From Acanthopleura granulata (taxonomy: Eukaryota; Mollusca; Polyplacophora; Chitonida; Chitonidae), in contig JABBOT010000027.1 in assembly GCA_016165875.1 (NCBI GenBank), forward strand, positions 1,364,001 to 1,428,000: a stretch of 64,000 nt of DNA, in the 5' to 3' direction. Under the pieces are notes generated by a model. That model made no database searches. It was not told the DNA's origin and saw nothing but the letters and a program-made list of their open reading frames with translations. The translations under genes and the position numbers were made by a program. Below, piece after piece: positions 1-14,000 of the stretch; positions within the stretch are counted from its first letter, which is position 1, and every line of letters begins with the position of its first letter.

Positions 1-309
1 TTTCACAAATTGAAGTAGTATCTGTGTTCGCATAAAGCACTTGTGTGTTATTGGGAGCTGAAGTTGTTTCTCTGCTCTGGCAGAAGTTCCCACAGAAGTT
101 TTTTTTTTTTCATTCTCTCAGAAGTTGAAGTACTTTCTCTCTTCTCACAGAAGTTGTAGGAAATATTTCTCCATGCCTACAAAAGTTGGATTTATTTCTA
201 AACATTGTGTTTTATCCAGTAAGAAGTGTTTCAGATTCCCAATTAGTAGGAATGTATTTCTTGATGTTTGTGTCTAAATTAATGTTTGTTTCTGGCTTGT
301 GTCTTTCAG

Positions 310-3300
310 GAAGATCAAAGTAGCAGTATTTAGTGCAGCAGATCACGTGTGCAGAATGTCCTCGGCTTCCCCAGGTGAGGGCCACTAGGTGTTCATTTAT
401 AGCCCATTGGCTGTTTATTTGATTGGGATTTAATTGAAGGTAATCAGTTTTCATCTTTGTCCTGCACCTGGCTTCTTGCGAGACAGTTGTGCAGTTGACA
501 TGTTTTCATTGTATGTATCACAGATGAAAATTGAATTGAACATATGTAGCAAAACATGAGTATATACATGGCAGAAAAAGGCTTGAATGCAGAAAAGGTG
601 ATGCAGCGGGAGATATACCGAGCAGTCTCACCATCAAGAACCAGCACTGTGACATATGACAACTTGAAAGGCTTGACCCTTAAACCTTTGGACAAATGGA
701 CTTCACACTGTGGGTTGATGGTCTCAAATCCGTCACCATGATCACAGCTAACATTCTGTTATGGTCGTGGATTCCCATGTGGTTTTTTTTTTGGCCATAT
801 CTTAAGTGTGGTATTTTATTTGGTGGCATCAGGTCACAAGCTGCTGAAGATTTGTCAGTTGTACGGTCATCTGCACAGTGTGGTATACTCTCTGCTGACT
901 GGCCGGACAGTGGTCATCCTGGGCAGTATGAAAATGGAGAGAGAGGTGCGGGAGATCGTGACAGCATTAGAGCTCTTCTTACCTGGATACTCTAGGTGAG
1001 CTGTCCCAAGACATTACCAAGTCAAAACTACAAAAAAGGCAAGCTTCAGGTTATTTTCTCCCATATTTCCTCATCTCTCTTGGCAATAAAATACATAGTG
1101 CACATCAGAAACTTTACAGTTGTGATTTTATAATTAGCTCTGTAGAAAATTCAGAATTCTGAAATGTGGGACGTATGGAATGCGATAGAATTCCATGTAC
1201 TTGAGTTATAAATAATGTTTGAGCAAACTTAAAGTCTCTCATTTTTTCTCTAAATAATATCCTCTTATATGTATGATTGTAGCACATTTGAGTCTGTGAT
1301 TCCTCTGTACCACAAACCCCTGAGGCTACCTGAGGCCATTAAGTACAAGCTGATAGGCCTATGCCGACATGAGAAAAGGTCCCTAGATTATATGGTCCCT
1401 AACTCTGTCAAGGTATGCTTTGCGAGGTCCATTACTCTGCCACTGTAGGTTTTGCATGCCAGGTCCTGTTCCAAATTGAAAATGCTCCGGAGGACGATAA
1501 CTTGAGATGACCAAATAGAATGCATTTTATTACTAGAGGATTTTATCAACTTAAAACAAATTGATTTTTCATCTTTATGATCAAATATATCTATACTTCG
1601 CTTAATGTCATTAGATCATACAATAACCAAAACATTTACGTCATATTTATTTGTACCTTTTTATAAAACTTGAGTACAAATATGCTTTTCATCTTTATGT
1701 TAAAATTTTCTTTTACCTGTCTCAGTGAAGTTTTGCTAGAACCATTGAACATGTTGTAGTATCTTGTGTGTTTCTTTTCAGAATTATTTAACAATATTGG
1801 ATGTAGAGAAGAGATATATCGTGTCCCCTCCATACCAGGTAGGCACAGTTATCACATATACTGATCAAAAATATAAACGTAGCACTTTTGTTTTGCAATA
1901 TTTCTCAAGATAATGCTGTGATTTTTGTCAATATAGTACCAAGGGATGGCCAAGAGCAAAACCTGTACACCTGTGTACATGCCAGTCTCCAAAACTAGTG
2001 TTGTCGATTTCAAGCCTATTCACCATTTTGACCCGTCAGTGTGGCCCTATCTGTAGTATTTAGAGATCTGTAAGGTCTTCCCTGGCACTGCTTACAAAAA
2101 GGCCACCCGTAAAGTACAAGCTCTGTCAAAAGGCACGATGCCACAGATGCCACAAAACCACCAAGGGTGGGCCATCGGCATGCTAAATGCTGGCAAAACC
2201 GCTAGAGCTGTTTCCTGAGCCCTTAACATTAATGTGTCAGTGGTAAGTCATCTCAGAGAACGTCATGAAGAATTCGGCACAACAGCTAATTGCCCGCATG
2301 CCTGCCAACTGCATGTAAGAACCTCCGACCATGACTGCCATATTTGCCTCCACCACCTCCACGACCGTTTCAGGCCAGTCACAGCCAGTGTTTCACCTAG
2401 TGAAACAGATGGGTTCCATAATAACCAGATTTCCATTCAAACGGTTTGGAATCGCTTCTGAGAAGGGAATTTGTGAGCGCATAGACCACTCCAGGGTATA
2501 GAGCTTGAGGCAGCGGGTTTGGTGTCGGGACGGTGAGCACTATACCAACCCCGTCATCGGGCATATGGTGCAATATGGTGAGGGATGGGGCACTTGTGTT
2601 AGTGGGGATAAGTCATGTCCAACACACTCAGCTTCATTTCAGCAATGGTAACTTGAAAGCGGTAAGATGAAATCTTGCGCCCAATAGCCATCTGTCACCA
2701 TGGGGTAACATTTCAGCATGACAGTGCCCGTCCCCATGCTGCTGCTGTATGCGGAGTATTTCTGCAGGCCAAACACGTGGAAGTGCTCGACTGGCCAAAG
2801 TATTAACGTGATCCGTCCTCAACTGAACACCTGTGGAATGTCCTCGACTGGCATGTTCATCGGCAACTTCCAGTTCCGGGCTACATCATGGAGGTGTGTG
2901 TGGTGTCACACAGGAGTGTGAAAACATTCCACAGTTTACAGTTGAACATCTCATTAGGGCTATGTGTCGCTGATGTGTAGCAGCACAACCGACAAACGGC
3001 AAACATACTCGGTACTGAGGTGTGGAATTTCCCAAACTGACCCATCCCCTGTTTCCAAGTCTGCGTCAGTGTTGTCATCGGTTGTCCATGTCCATAAGTT
3101 ATAGAAATGTATTGCTAAGAGTCCGTTTTATGTCACCATGAAAATGGTATTGAACGGAATTCAATGACACAGTTAATTTTATCAAAACATAGGGTATCAT
3201 TTCAAGGTAAAATGAGTAGTTGATACAATATCCCCTTCATATGAAGTAAATACCATTACCAAATACTATATTACACATGTACAAATTTTTTCAACCATTT

Positions 3301-6213
3301 CAGCTAAGTACTATTAGTATCTTCATTGTACCTCTCCATATCAGGTAGATAGAAATGCCAGTAGTTGACATCATTGCACATTGTATTTGATAAATCATTG
3401 TGCCAGTAAAGATTGTCTTTTTGATATAAGATAACTATATAATTTATTTGCACTACATGTAGTAACCTCAAGCTATACATCAAAGTTTGGGGTTGACATT
3501 AGTTTTATGTTTCTTTTTTTGTGAGTGTAAATGGATTTTTTTCTGTGTCACACCAAAACTGTTGAGGATTATTAGATTTTACTGTTCCTTATAATGTCTT
3601 TAAAGAATAACACTTAATGTGAATTAATTATTTATTTACAACTTTCTTGTGTTTCAGGGCCATTATGTGAATTTATTGCTCAACCATGTCAGCCATTTTA
3701 AAAGTGAGGAGTCCTTCATAGCTTATCTGCACAGGTCAGTGAATTCACATGTAGGAAAAGCGAATTAAACTGTGAACTAATTTTGTGATTTAAAGATCTA
3801 CTTCTGATATGAACCTTAACCTTATGATTTTTCAGTTTTTGATTTCATGGACAAAGAGCACATAATTTCATTTTTTAGGTTTCACAGCTAGAAGTATTAA
3901 AGTTGTTATTTTCAGCACAACTGTGTATGCTGCAGTTCAGTTCAGCGCTTCTTTAACGCTGCATGGTGCGTTGTCATTGCAGTGTCTTACTGGAGATAGC
4001 CTCAGAAGCCTATGTCTACTATCACCTGTATTGTCTGAACTCATCCACAACTAAAAACAGGTAAAATACAACTGCATCATAAATATATCACATACGTGTA
4101 GGCTATCTTGGAAAAGTATTTATGTATATATCCTGTGAGTAGTTAGATTCTTCACTACTTGTATGGAAAGTTACAGTGCAGTCAGTTAATGTGTTTTTCC
4201 AGAGCTCTTACATTAACTATTTCACCAACTTAAGGAAATTTATTTTATCTCAGATTAATGTTTAACACCCATGAAACAATTTTGCAGTTAACTGACTGAT
4301 TTTTCATGCACATTTCCAAATTTGCAAATACTAATTAAATTGTATTTCTGGTAAGTTTTTCATTAAGTGTGATCGTGAAATAGTACTAGATGGCAGTATA
4401 ATTTAAAAGAAAAATTATGAAAAATGTGTTTACAAATTTTAGTGAAAGTGGGCCAATGACTGGTAATACGAATTATTCTTCCTAGTGACATAAACATCCA
4501 ATCAGGGCGTACAACAAACACAATATATATGTACATGTATGTTTCACTCAAAGAAATGTTTATAATAACTTGATAAATGTGAGCATTTTGCATCAAAAGC
4601 TTCCATTGCTGTGCATACTGTATTTAAATCTCTCTGACCAGGGGTTCCACACCAACAGTGCAGTATGTAAACTACAAGAAATCCTCATTAGAAGCTTGTC
4701 AAAAGCTTGGATTACAGGACTGTGATACACGCATTATAGAGGTAAGGGCGTGCTAAACCTCTCATACTGTCCCTTTTTGTTTCTTTTTTTATGAAGTCAG
4801 TGGGACTGGACCCATTTTTTTTTTTAAGGATGATCAGAAAGAACTTCAATTTTTACAGATATCAGAGACCAGTTGCTCAAAAGTGTTTTAATTTAAATGT
4901 CAAGTCAGGCTCAGGTAGTAAGACCGGTTTTATTTTAACACAGAGCTTATGGGACCTGAGTATTATAGTTAATACTCAATTTCTGAGACACTTTCGAAGG
5001 ACTGGGCCCAGCAGACTAGCCTTACATGGTGTTCCCAATTATAAACCAGTCATAATGATTTGAGTCACTGCTCTTGGATCAGTACACAGTTTTCTGTACT
5101 GTTTTAGGACTGTTAGTGATGTCCCTTTGATGTGGTGGGATATATTTTGACATAGAAGAGCAACTATATATGTAGAGTACAATAAATGAAAATATTTTTA
5201 AAATTTGACATTTTGTAATTATTTTTTTTTAGTGGTTTTGCATATAATACATGAAACTGTCAAGTTAAGACAGTTTGTAGCAGCTCTTAGTTAATGCCCA
5301 AATTGACTAACCTTCAGTGCTTGGATAGGTCCACCCAGCCATAAAACAGCCACATCACAGTGGGATGATTTTTGGGATGAGATCATTATGCAGTGCTTCA
5401 GGCAGGGGCAAGCTTGAAATGGAACTTAAGTCAGTTGAGATTGTAAAGAGATAGATGACCTTGTTAGGCTATTCATTGTTTCTGACTGTTGTTCTTTTTG
5501 CAGTATTTGGTAGAACTGATCAAACGACAACAGGTAGAAAACTTTTTCACCAAAATGAACCTTAAACCAGGTGAGTTCTTGCAGTAACAATTACCCAGCC
5601 AAATTTTCCGCCTATTTTGTTTGCTTTGCCGAATCATTACAAGTCATTATTCCTCAGTTAGTCACCCGAAATCACCTGAAGCTGTGAACAAGTTAACTTT
5701 TCTACATGTTCATGTATCTGTCGGCTTGTGAATTTTCAGCAGGCTTAAGAAGTTAATGATTTTGTTCATACATTTTAAATGTGTTTATTAAAGAAGAATT
5801 TTGACTACTTATACAGGTAGTTTTGTGTTTTGAAACGAAATAAATTAAGTTTAAACCATCCTTAGAAAACTGTATGTTGGGCATAACTCTACCCTATGAG
5901 AAAAAAGTAGGGTCAGTTGGTAGGGAAGTCTTTTTTTAGATAGAGATTTTAAAGAGTTCAGCATGGAGAGAAAATATGGAAAAACTTTTGACTGGGGCCG
6001 TTTTTAGACGATTCGTCAGATTAGGCCCAACAAACATGTTTTAAGGATGGCCTAATCATATCTCTTCCAACATTGTAGATGAGATGTGTTGGTTATTCTA
6101 CTGATGAATCTTGGTATCTAATGTTCTTTAGTGAGGAAAATGTCTTCTTTTCAGAATATACAGCTCCCACCCTTCGCCACTCAACTGAGAGTTGTCAAAT
6201 CTTGAAATGCTGA
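310..6213 (+). CDS. SMCR8: SMCR8, C-terminal part (5' end outside window)
   Basis: Guanine nucleotide exchange/GAP-type DENN protein of the C9orf72-SMCR8-WDR41 complex, which acts in autophagy and Rab8/Rab11 control at lysosomes (family knowledge). Supported exons are 833-995, 1283-1412, 1782-1838, 3658-3734, 3983-4060, 4642-4741, 5504-5570 and 6155-6213 (stop 6211-6213); all junctions are GT/AG and all phases agree, giving about 243 C-terminal residues. The protein carries VYSLLTGRTVVILG, IVTALELFLPGYS, YKLIGLCRHE, NYLTILDVE and YLVELIKRQQ, which line up in order with the C-terminal DENN lobe of vertebrate SMCR8. The tail after the last block differs from vertebrates. Upstream exons 310-374 (phase 1) and roughly 593-709 are plausible but less certain; the second has a poor acceptor and may be alternative. 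The 1839-3657 intron holds a Tc1 relic. Most of the protein lies left of base 1. Confidence 0.88.
1880..2975 (+). mobile_element. Decayed Tc1/mariner-type transposon in an SMCR8 intron
   Basis: Broken reading frames translate to recognisable Tc1-like transposase pieces in the right order. There is a helix-turn-helix part around 2165-2300 (GMLNAGKTARAVS, then VSHLRERHEEFGTT), a linker with CLHHLHDRFRP near 2345-2375, a catalytic-core piece CRDGEHYTNP near 2527, HDSARPHAAAVC at about 2716-2752 holding the second catalytic Asp, and VLDWPK followed by TEHLWNVLDWH near 2787-2860. Frames shift several times and carry stops, so it is inactive. The 5' flank near 1865-1900 resembles a terminal repeat; I could not find the matching 3' end. 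Confidence 0.8.
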
Positions 6214-8947
6214 TGTTACATGGAGGAAATTCCAGAAGATTTTGAACACAGAAATCTTGCATGTTGATATAGTTCATGTCCTTAAGCTCTTCGCCTTAAT
6301 ACAGGCATTCTTTAATGGGATACTCCAAATCAAGATAGCTCCAGAACTAGATGTGCAAAATGCTTGTGTACTGTCCTGCTTCTGCACCAGTTCAACTACA
6401 CCAAACACGCTAAAGTCAGGAATGCATAACACTGTACAGGAACACTACACAGCCCCACCTGGAAGTGCTTGTCTCAGCTGACCTGAATTGTGGAAGATCC
6501 TCGCTCAGTTTTAAGGGACAAAGTTATACAACATCCAGGTCCTGATTGCATGAAATGCTTTCGGCACATTGTACTCATAACTTATAGCAGCCAGTTTTGT
6601 ATGCATTATGTCACAGTTATGATATGTATTTCATGTTCATATAATGTTATTAGAGGGAGTCGTGTAATTGGACTCTGGAAAACTAAAGAGCCTACTCTAC
6701 TCTTGTGTGCATTTTTGGAATATTTAACCATCCTGTGACGTATGATTTGTTCACAGTAGAGTTTTTGTGATGCTTGAAAATCAGGAAGACATTATTTCAG
6801 ACAAGAAAAGTTGTAGAAGTTTAACAGTCAGTGGTACAATTTTGCCTTCATATCAAATGTCAAGAGAATAACAAAAGTAAAAGCTCAGGTATACTGCATC
6901 ACACACTTCACCAGATAACACTGGGTATTGACAAACTTTAGTGTGCATACTGGAGGAATCTTCTTCAAGTGCATGTACAGTTGGGCAGGTTGATACAGTT
7001 GTCATCCCCATAATAGAAAGTCCCATTAAAATAGCAAGATTTTCAGAAATATTGTTAGGCATGGCATAGCAGGATTCAGTACATGATATCGGCACTATGT
7101 ACGCTTCTGCTTGTATATGTCGTGTTTAATTGTGTGCCTAAGCTTTGGTGCAGCAGAAGTGATATTGCTGGGATTTTTTGCCCAGAAAAGAAATGTGCAA
7201 TGAGAAATATTCTTTCATTTATATTGCTTTTATGTGCTACTTTGAAGCATATATAAGCTGCTGTGAAGGTAGCTTTTTACACACTGTTATGTTTTCCACT
7301 GGTCACTCTACATGTACTTCTGGTATTATATACACATGTAGTTGAAAGCAATATGTGCGCTTGCTTTAACATTTTCTGGTCTTGTCATAGATTTCTGAAT
7401 TTGAAAACATACTGTTCATACATTAGACCATCCTGAGTATTTTGACTGATATCTCACTATCTAATGATCTTAGAGTTCAAAAAGCAAACAAGTTATTACA
7501 CAATATAACATGGTACATGTAATTACGCAAATAACCTAGGTAGATTTGCTGTTGTAATAAAAAATGTGACAGATTAGTAGACATCTGTGGTAAAGATAAA
7601 TTGGATCAAAACATTATCATGGTGAAAAGAAAATCTTTAACCCTCTTGTTTACAACAGGTTTAGTTCTCAGTGTGGTATATGTGCACTTGGTGTTCAATT
7701 GTGGTGTGCTACTAGAAAAACAAACACCATGTGATGTTACTTCACCAGCATGACATTTATCGTCATGTTGAAACTGAGTTCTTTCATTATTCAAACTACA
7801 GTGTGCTTATATATACAATTGTCAGTGATAAGAAAAGAATGTTTCATTTCTCTTGGATGTAATTGTGACATTTTTGTGGCATCACGTGGCATGAAATTCA
7901 TGTAAGCAGACATTATGCTCTAGAACAACATTTGCCTGGTATCAAATAGGCTCCAGTTTGTTTGTCAGTCACATCATTTTAAAAGATTTCACCTGACATG
8001 AACTGTCCCCATCATGCACATGAAATGATCTGTACTGTAGGGTAGTTTTTTTCTGGTTTTTGTTTGATGGAGGTTGCATAGTAATAGCGCATGTATGCCC
8101 AGGGCCTCTCTGTTGTTTTTGATTAACATATGTATCCAGAATGTGTTCCCTGTGATTTAATCTGTGATTGTCAATCTGTTTTAGTATCCATATATCTTCA
8201 TATGGCATTCAGACAATCTCATCAACCATCATCGCATGCCATTTAAGTTCAGTCATGCTGTTGATAAAACACAAGAACAACAGAACAATCCCTACTGGCC
8301 CTAGGACTCTGATACCCAAATTTCCTGGCTTTTTTTATGCATGAAGAGCATTTTATTTAGTTATTCACAGAACGTTATATTGTGGGCATAGACATTTATC
8401 AGTTGAGTTACTCAACTGAAGCATTTAACAGAAATCCGAACAAGTATGTGTCAACATGCATTAATTTTTTGGAGTTTGTGTGCTGAGACCTATATTGGAA
8501 TACTTGCTGTATTCACATTAACAATATCTGAAACAGTTTACTAATATCTAGGACTATTGTAACAGATCTGTTACGTCAGTCCCAGCAAAGACACATGAGT
8601 ACATTATCTATGACAGTTATACCTGAAAGCATATCAGTGTAATCTGTGGGCAAATTTTAAAGAACATTTCAGTGTAAATGTGTTACGCATGTATATGGTT
8701 GATTTTTCTAAAGCATGAGTTTTCATCTGTTTAATACTGACAGCACATTCCATAATCAAAAGTTGTGAGTGAACAGTTTTGAGATATTTTTTCTTTGTTT
8801 TGTATTGTACTTTATTCAGACCAATTCTCCCATGTGGCCCTTCTGTGCCCAAAATTTGATGAATAAAGCACTGGTGTTATTAGAGACATACAGTTTCGTG
8901 TATTTGACCCAAAATGTTTTCCATGACTAAGTTACTCATTTTTGCCT

Positions 8948-9030
8948 GGTTCTGAGAGTTCCATTGAAAAATGAAATTTTCAGCACCATAGAGGTATATT
9001 TCATGAACTATATTTGCCTCTAAACATCTG
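8948..9030 (+). repeat. Fragment of interspersed repeat family B
   Basis: Shares the TTCTGAGAG and TTTGCCTCTAAA landmarks, in the same order, with the better copies at 13933-14097 and 46015-46190. Heavily diverged. Confidence 0.4.
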
Positions 9031-9067
9031 GTCTCTCTCAATGCGTTGGCTGTAAGTTAAGTACAGT

Positions 9068-9226
9068 TCACGCTGGCTTCCTCTCCGGTCGTACGTGGGA
9101 AGGTCGTGGGTTTCCCCCGAGCTCTGCCTGGTTTCCTCCGAACATAATGCTGACAGCTATTGTGTAAGTGAAATATTATTGAGATTGAGTATGTCCTAAA
9201 ACGCCAATCAAATAAAACAAATAAAT
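9068..9226 (+). repeat. SINE family A, 5'-truncated copy
   Basis: Carries the body (GGTCGTGGGTTTCCCCC), the conserved GTAAGTGAAATATT block and the (AAAT)n tail, but lacks the tRNA-like head. Confidence 0.75.
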
Positions 9227-11077
9227 GTTATTCTCATGATCGCTTGATCTGATTTCTTGTCAAAATGTATCACAAAATCACAGTAACATTATGCATGTGA
9301 TCAACTTGCAAGAAAACATATTTTCAGTTACATGTATGTTAAGTACTTAGAGCTGGTAGACCCGTGACCTACATATATGTAGAAGTGATGATTTTCTACC
9401 TCTTCGCAGTCTTTCTAATTTTTTTTCAGGTTTCCTTTTTGCTTTCACAAAACTTTATTTGCCAAATCCATAGAGTGGATAATAACCAATATGTTTTTTT
9501 TGGCTATCTCCCATGGCAGATATATTTTTATGATAGAAAATTGTAAACATGATTGCTTTCATTTGAAGAAACCCTGCAGTCTCCTAGTTTTCCTGACAAG
9601 AAAATGTGTCCAAAATGTATGTGAAAGCAGGTGGCCAGATGTGTATGTTTCATTAACATTCGTTCTTGTGGTCTGGCATGAAGTTTGGTGCAGGTTACTT
9701 CTCCACCATTATGGCATACAAACTCAGGTGGCACTGTTGTTGGAGACACAGTGTGACACATAGGAAACATTCTCAGTCACTTGCCAAATGTCAGTGGTTT
9801 ACTCTGGACACGATGGTTTCCACCACCCATCAAACTTATCTGTTTTGTACAAGTAATATATTGTGGTATACTTTGTTAAACACCTGTCCATCAAATTAAT
9901 TGGTAACATCAAATCTTTTTTTGCCACGCAGACTCAGACTATGTTATTTGTTTTGTTGTGTCAAATCTTATTTTTTATGCCTGTTTACATGTACATATAC
10001 TAGTATGTCATCAAGCTGAAATGTCAAATTAAAATTGATGCACTCATTGTGTTGATGTGCTAAGCTTAATGATGTCTTGTGCTTGTTTTGGAATAGTGGA
10101 TTGTAATTAGTACATGACAAGTTGTTCATATGATGCATAGTATACCATCATGATCCTTCGGTTGATTCCACAAAACAATCTCTGATTGAAGTCAAAACTT
10201 CATACCTGCATAAACATGCATGCGTGCAGATTATGGCCCAGGAGTTCAATTTGGACATATTTGTCATAACACAACAACTCATTAATTAAAGTGATAAGTG
10301 ATTGAGCTCTGCAAGGTTTCCTCCACCTATATGCCTGATCCCTCTTGTAAACCTTTCTGGAAATAGTTCTACTGCTCTTGAAGTGGTATTATTAACTGAC
10401 GCAAAAAAAACAAAAGACTGGAAATTGCTTTTACTCTTTTAATGTGAGACAACATTCATTTGTGAGATCAACACAAGTGGTTTACCTCTTTGAGATGTAT
10501 ACAATGTACAATGACAATTGCTCATATTCTCAAATATGAAATAAATATAAAATTTGGTAATCAAAAAACAGTTTAAAGATGTAAAATCAAACATTTTTGA
10601 GCATGTTTACTGTGGATGCCAGCGACAGGATGAACGTCACCCACATGCACAATACACATACTTACAATATACATGTAAGGCTGTAGTGAATATGCGAAAC
10701 AAACTACTTTTCAGATTAATAAATTAAAAGTTTTTAGCTGAAGTTTTCATTATGTATACATGGATGTGTTTCACATCTAATACTTTAATGATTTTGAATT
10801 ATGCAAGATATGGTCACATAATCTTGACATCAAGAGAAATGGAAGGACTTAAGCATGGGGTCCACTTCAGTTGGATATACAATAAGTGTAAGTCACCTCT
10901 AAGACCAAAATGGCCAAAGATTGATGCCAAAACTTAGAGTAAGTAAGCACAGGGCCAGAAACTTTAATTCTGATGAGAACTTCACAGTATAAAAATTAAA
11001 AAACTGCAAAATTAAAAATGATGCATGCTAAAATACACATACGTTTACATCAGTTATATAATCATATCACAGCAGAA

Positions 11078-14000
11078 CTAAGCATGCACAGTAAATGTCC
11101 TGGTCAAAACGTTGGACCCCACCGTCCGATTCTGGCCAGGAAGTTGCCCGCCTGCATACACCTGGATTACACCTGTAATAAAACAATACCAATAATAATT
11201 GAACAGGATTTTTGTACTGCAACAAAAAAGAAAATCATTTCAAAATTTAATTCGTATTTACCACTGGACTCAAGAATATACACGTAGTATACTTTTTCAA
11301 GTCACACATTTTGCTTCATATCTGACTGATAATGATTAGGCTATTTAAGAGGGTGCTTTTGTGCAGTTCAATTTCTTTTCAAAGAAACCCCAGTGTTGGC
11401 ATTTAAAGCCCTTTTGTGCTTTCAAAAGTGCATTTTTACACTGAAGCCAACTTTAATGGTGGCCTCTGTGGCTCAGTCGGTTATCGCGCTAGTGCAGCCA
11501 ATGACCCAGAAGCCTCCCACTAATGTTCAAGTCCAACTCATGCCCCTCTTTGACCTTACATGGGAAGGTCAGCCAGCAACCTGGGGATGGTCGTGGGTAT
11601 CCCCTGGGCTCTGCTTGGTTTCCTTCCACCATACTGCTGGCTGTCGTCGTATAAGTGAAATATTCTTTAGTACTGCGTAAAACACCAATCAAATAAACAA
11701 ACTTTAGGTTAAGAACAGCATTTTACAGTGACAGCAGTCAGATGGCAGACAATACATGTATCTCAATGTACTATATATATATATATAGACATTATTTCAC
11801 TTCACTGTAGCTGGATTTGCCTCCTTTAATATTACGCTAACATTTCAATATGAAATATATAAACTTTAGGGGCCAGTTTCATGAAGCATACCTAAGCAGC
11901 ACTTAGCTAAGTGAACTTCATATCTGTATAACATCTGTTGCCATGGTAGTTAAGCCTTACTTAGCTTAAGTATGGATCATGAAACACACAAGATAGAAAA
12001 ACAAGCATTACAGTGTGAATACTTGTCCACTTCCGGTGAAACTTCGACCCTGAGCGTCTCTGTGGCTTGACCCTGTACTTCAATATTAGCCACAGTCACA
12101 CTGCTTGGTTATCTCAAATCAAGCATACTTTTTCGTTCGAGGTTCATAGCATTTATTCACCGCCCCCAAGCTTAACAATTTCCACACTTGTGTATTGATG
12201 TATTTCTCCTCTTGATTCAGCTGTCAGCTTAAGGCCCTGACTGCCCTGGTGCTGACAAAAAAAGTCCATAACAATACCACCAGCAATACATTTTTAATCC
12301 TTTGTTTTCCCCCATTAGGATATTAAAATCCCACACTGCAGCGTTCTGTTAAAAGGCAGGTTACTCTGTGTCACTACTAGGATGATGGTGGGAGCGGTAT
12401 CAAATTTTATCTCTGGCCTTACAGTTTTTGGGCTCGATTCTCAGTATTGAGGGCAGTCAGGTTTGCTTGTTGCTGAGTCAAGAGGAGATGTACATCAATA
12501 CAGGTGTGTGGAATTTGCTACAATTACTCATACTTGGTCAGTAACTTGCCATATACCAAGCCTCAGTTTAAAAAAAAAAGGTTTTAAATATAAATGTAGT
12601 CCAGAAAACAATTTTCTGACAGACAGACCTTTCCAGATCACAAGTACAGCTAGATATCTACATGCAGTCCTGTCCTTAGGGGACTAAGATACAACTATGT
12701 GGTTTATTCATTTACTTCGTAAGTGTTTTAAGCCATATACTCAAGAATATTTCACTCATACAATGGCTGCCTGCATTATGGTGGGAGGAAATCAAGCAAA
12801 GCCAGGGGGAAACCCACGACCATACGCAGGCTGCCGGTGGACCTTCCCACTTATGACCGGAGAGGGAGCACACAAGCTGGGCTTGAACTCACAGTGATTG
12901 CACTGAAGAGAGGAACCTAGGTAATTACACTGCACTAGCGATCTAACCCCCTTGGCCATGGAGGTCCCCACATATGTGATGACAAAGGCTTACCTGGTTC
13001 CACCACCAAACCTGTGCCCTCCACCCACACGGCCATCTGCTCTCCTGTAATGGTGAAGCTGGACTGGAGCGTCTGGGAATGGCTGAGGTGTCGTCTGTCA
13101 AACCCGACCAGCTGGTAGCGAGGAGTGGGCACAGAGAAGTTCACCCAGGATATGTAAATTTCACTTACCTAGTGACAGGAACAAGCACGGTGTTTTTTAA
13201 TTATTGAATGGTGTTTAATACCACACTCAAGAATACTTCACTCGTATGACCACAGCCAGCATTATGGTGAGAGGAAACCGTGAAGAACTTGGGGCCAGAT
13301 TTAGGAAGAACTGATATGTGCTAGGGGTAAACCTCAGACCTTTGGCAAGTTGCTGACAGATTTTACCACATGCACAGATACAAACAAGTGGTCTTCAACT
13401 AATGTTTTATAATTGTGTGAACCAACAGACGATTGTCATCAACCACTCATTATTCTAATGACTCAGTGAACAGTGACAGCAGGTAAATCTACAAATACCC
13501 TGTCCAAGGAGAGATTAGAACTTGCACCTTTTGTGTCCTAGTGAATGAAAGGCAAGCATCTTAGTAGACCACTCAGCCACAACTCGCTGCTCTTGGGTCA
13601 AATTAGCTGATGAATACATGTACACATATGATGACAACAAAGAGTGCATGTACCTCATCCCCGTCCCTGCCAAGGTTCGTTACATTGAAGGTCACCGTCA
13701 CATTATCACCAGCCTTGACATTCTCTGGCTGCAGAGAAAGGTTACTATAGCGATACTCCGAGTAGGACAATCCATAACCAAACGGGTAGAGAGGGTCACG
13801 ATCAAAGTACCGGTAGGTGCGGTTGTCCATGGAGTAATCTGTCATTGATGGAACCTGTGGCAAAGAAAATAACCTACTACAAATTACATAAAATTTCGCC
13901 CATGGTTTTGGGTCATATTTTGCTTAAGTTTAAGAGTTCTGTTCATCTTAGAAAGGTGTTTTGATGTTTGTTAGTAAAGTAGGATGATATATTACTGCAA

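Larger units (their letters stand above)
6214..11077. other. Intergenic / 3' UTR spacer between convergent SMCR8 and GH3 genes
   Basis: AT-rich, with no open frame that looks like a conserved protein. It probably contains the SMCR8 3' UTR: AATAAA occurs on the + strand at 7557-7562 and 8862-8867, either of which could be a polyadenylation signal. It also holds one SINE copy (9068-9226), a fragment of repeat family B near 8948-9030, and otherwise nothing I recognise. Confidence 0.5.

Noticed and set aside
1..309. Window start as coding
   Set aside because: Pyrimidine-rich with GAAGTTG-type echoes but no open frame linking to SMCR8; probably intron.
11393..11692. Open frames on both strands near 11.5 kb
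   Set aside because: They are translations of a full-length SINE, as are similar frames at 12697, 14294, 17080, 23828, 28404, 48397, 58036-58278, 59206-59432 and 63734.
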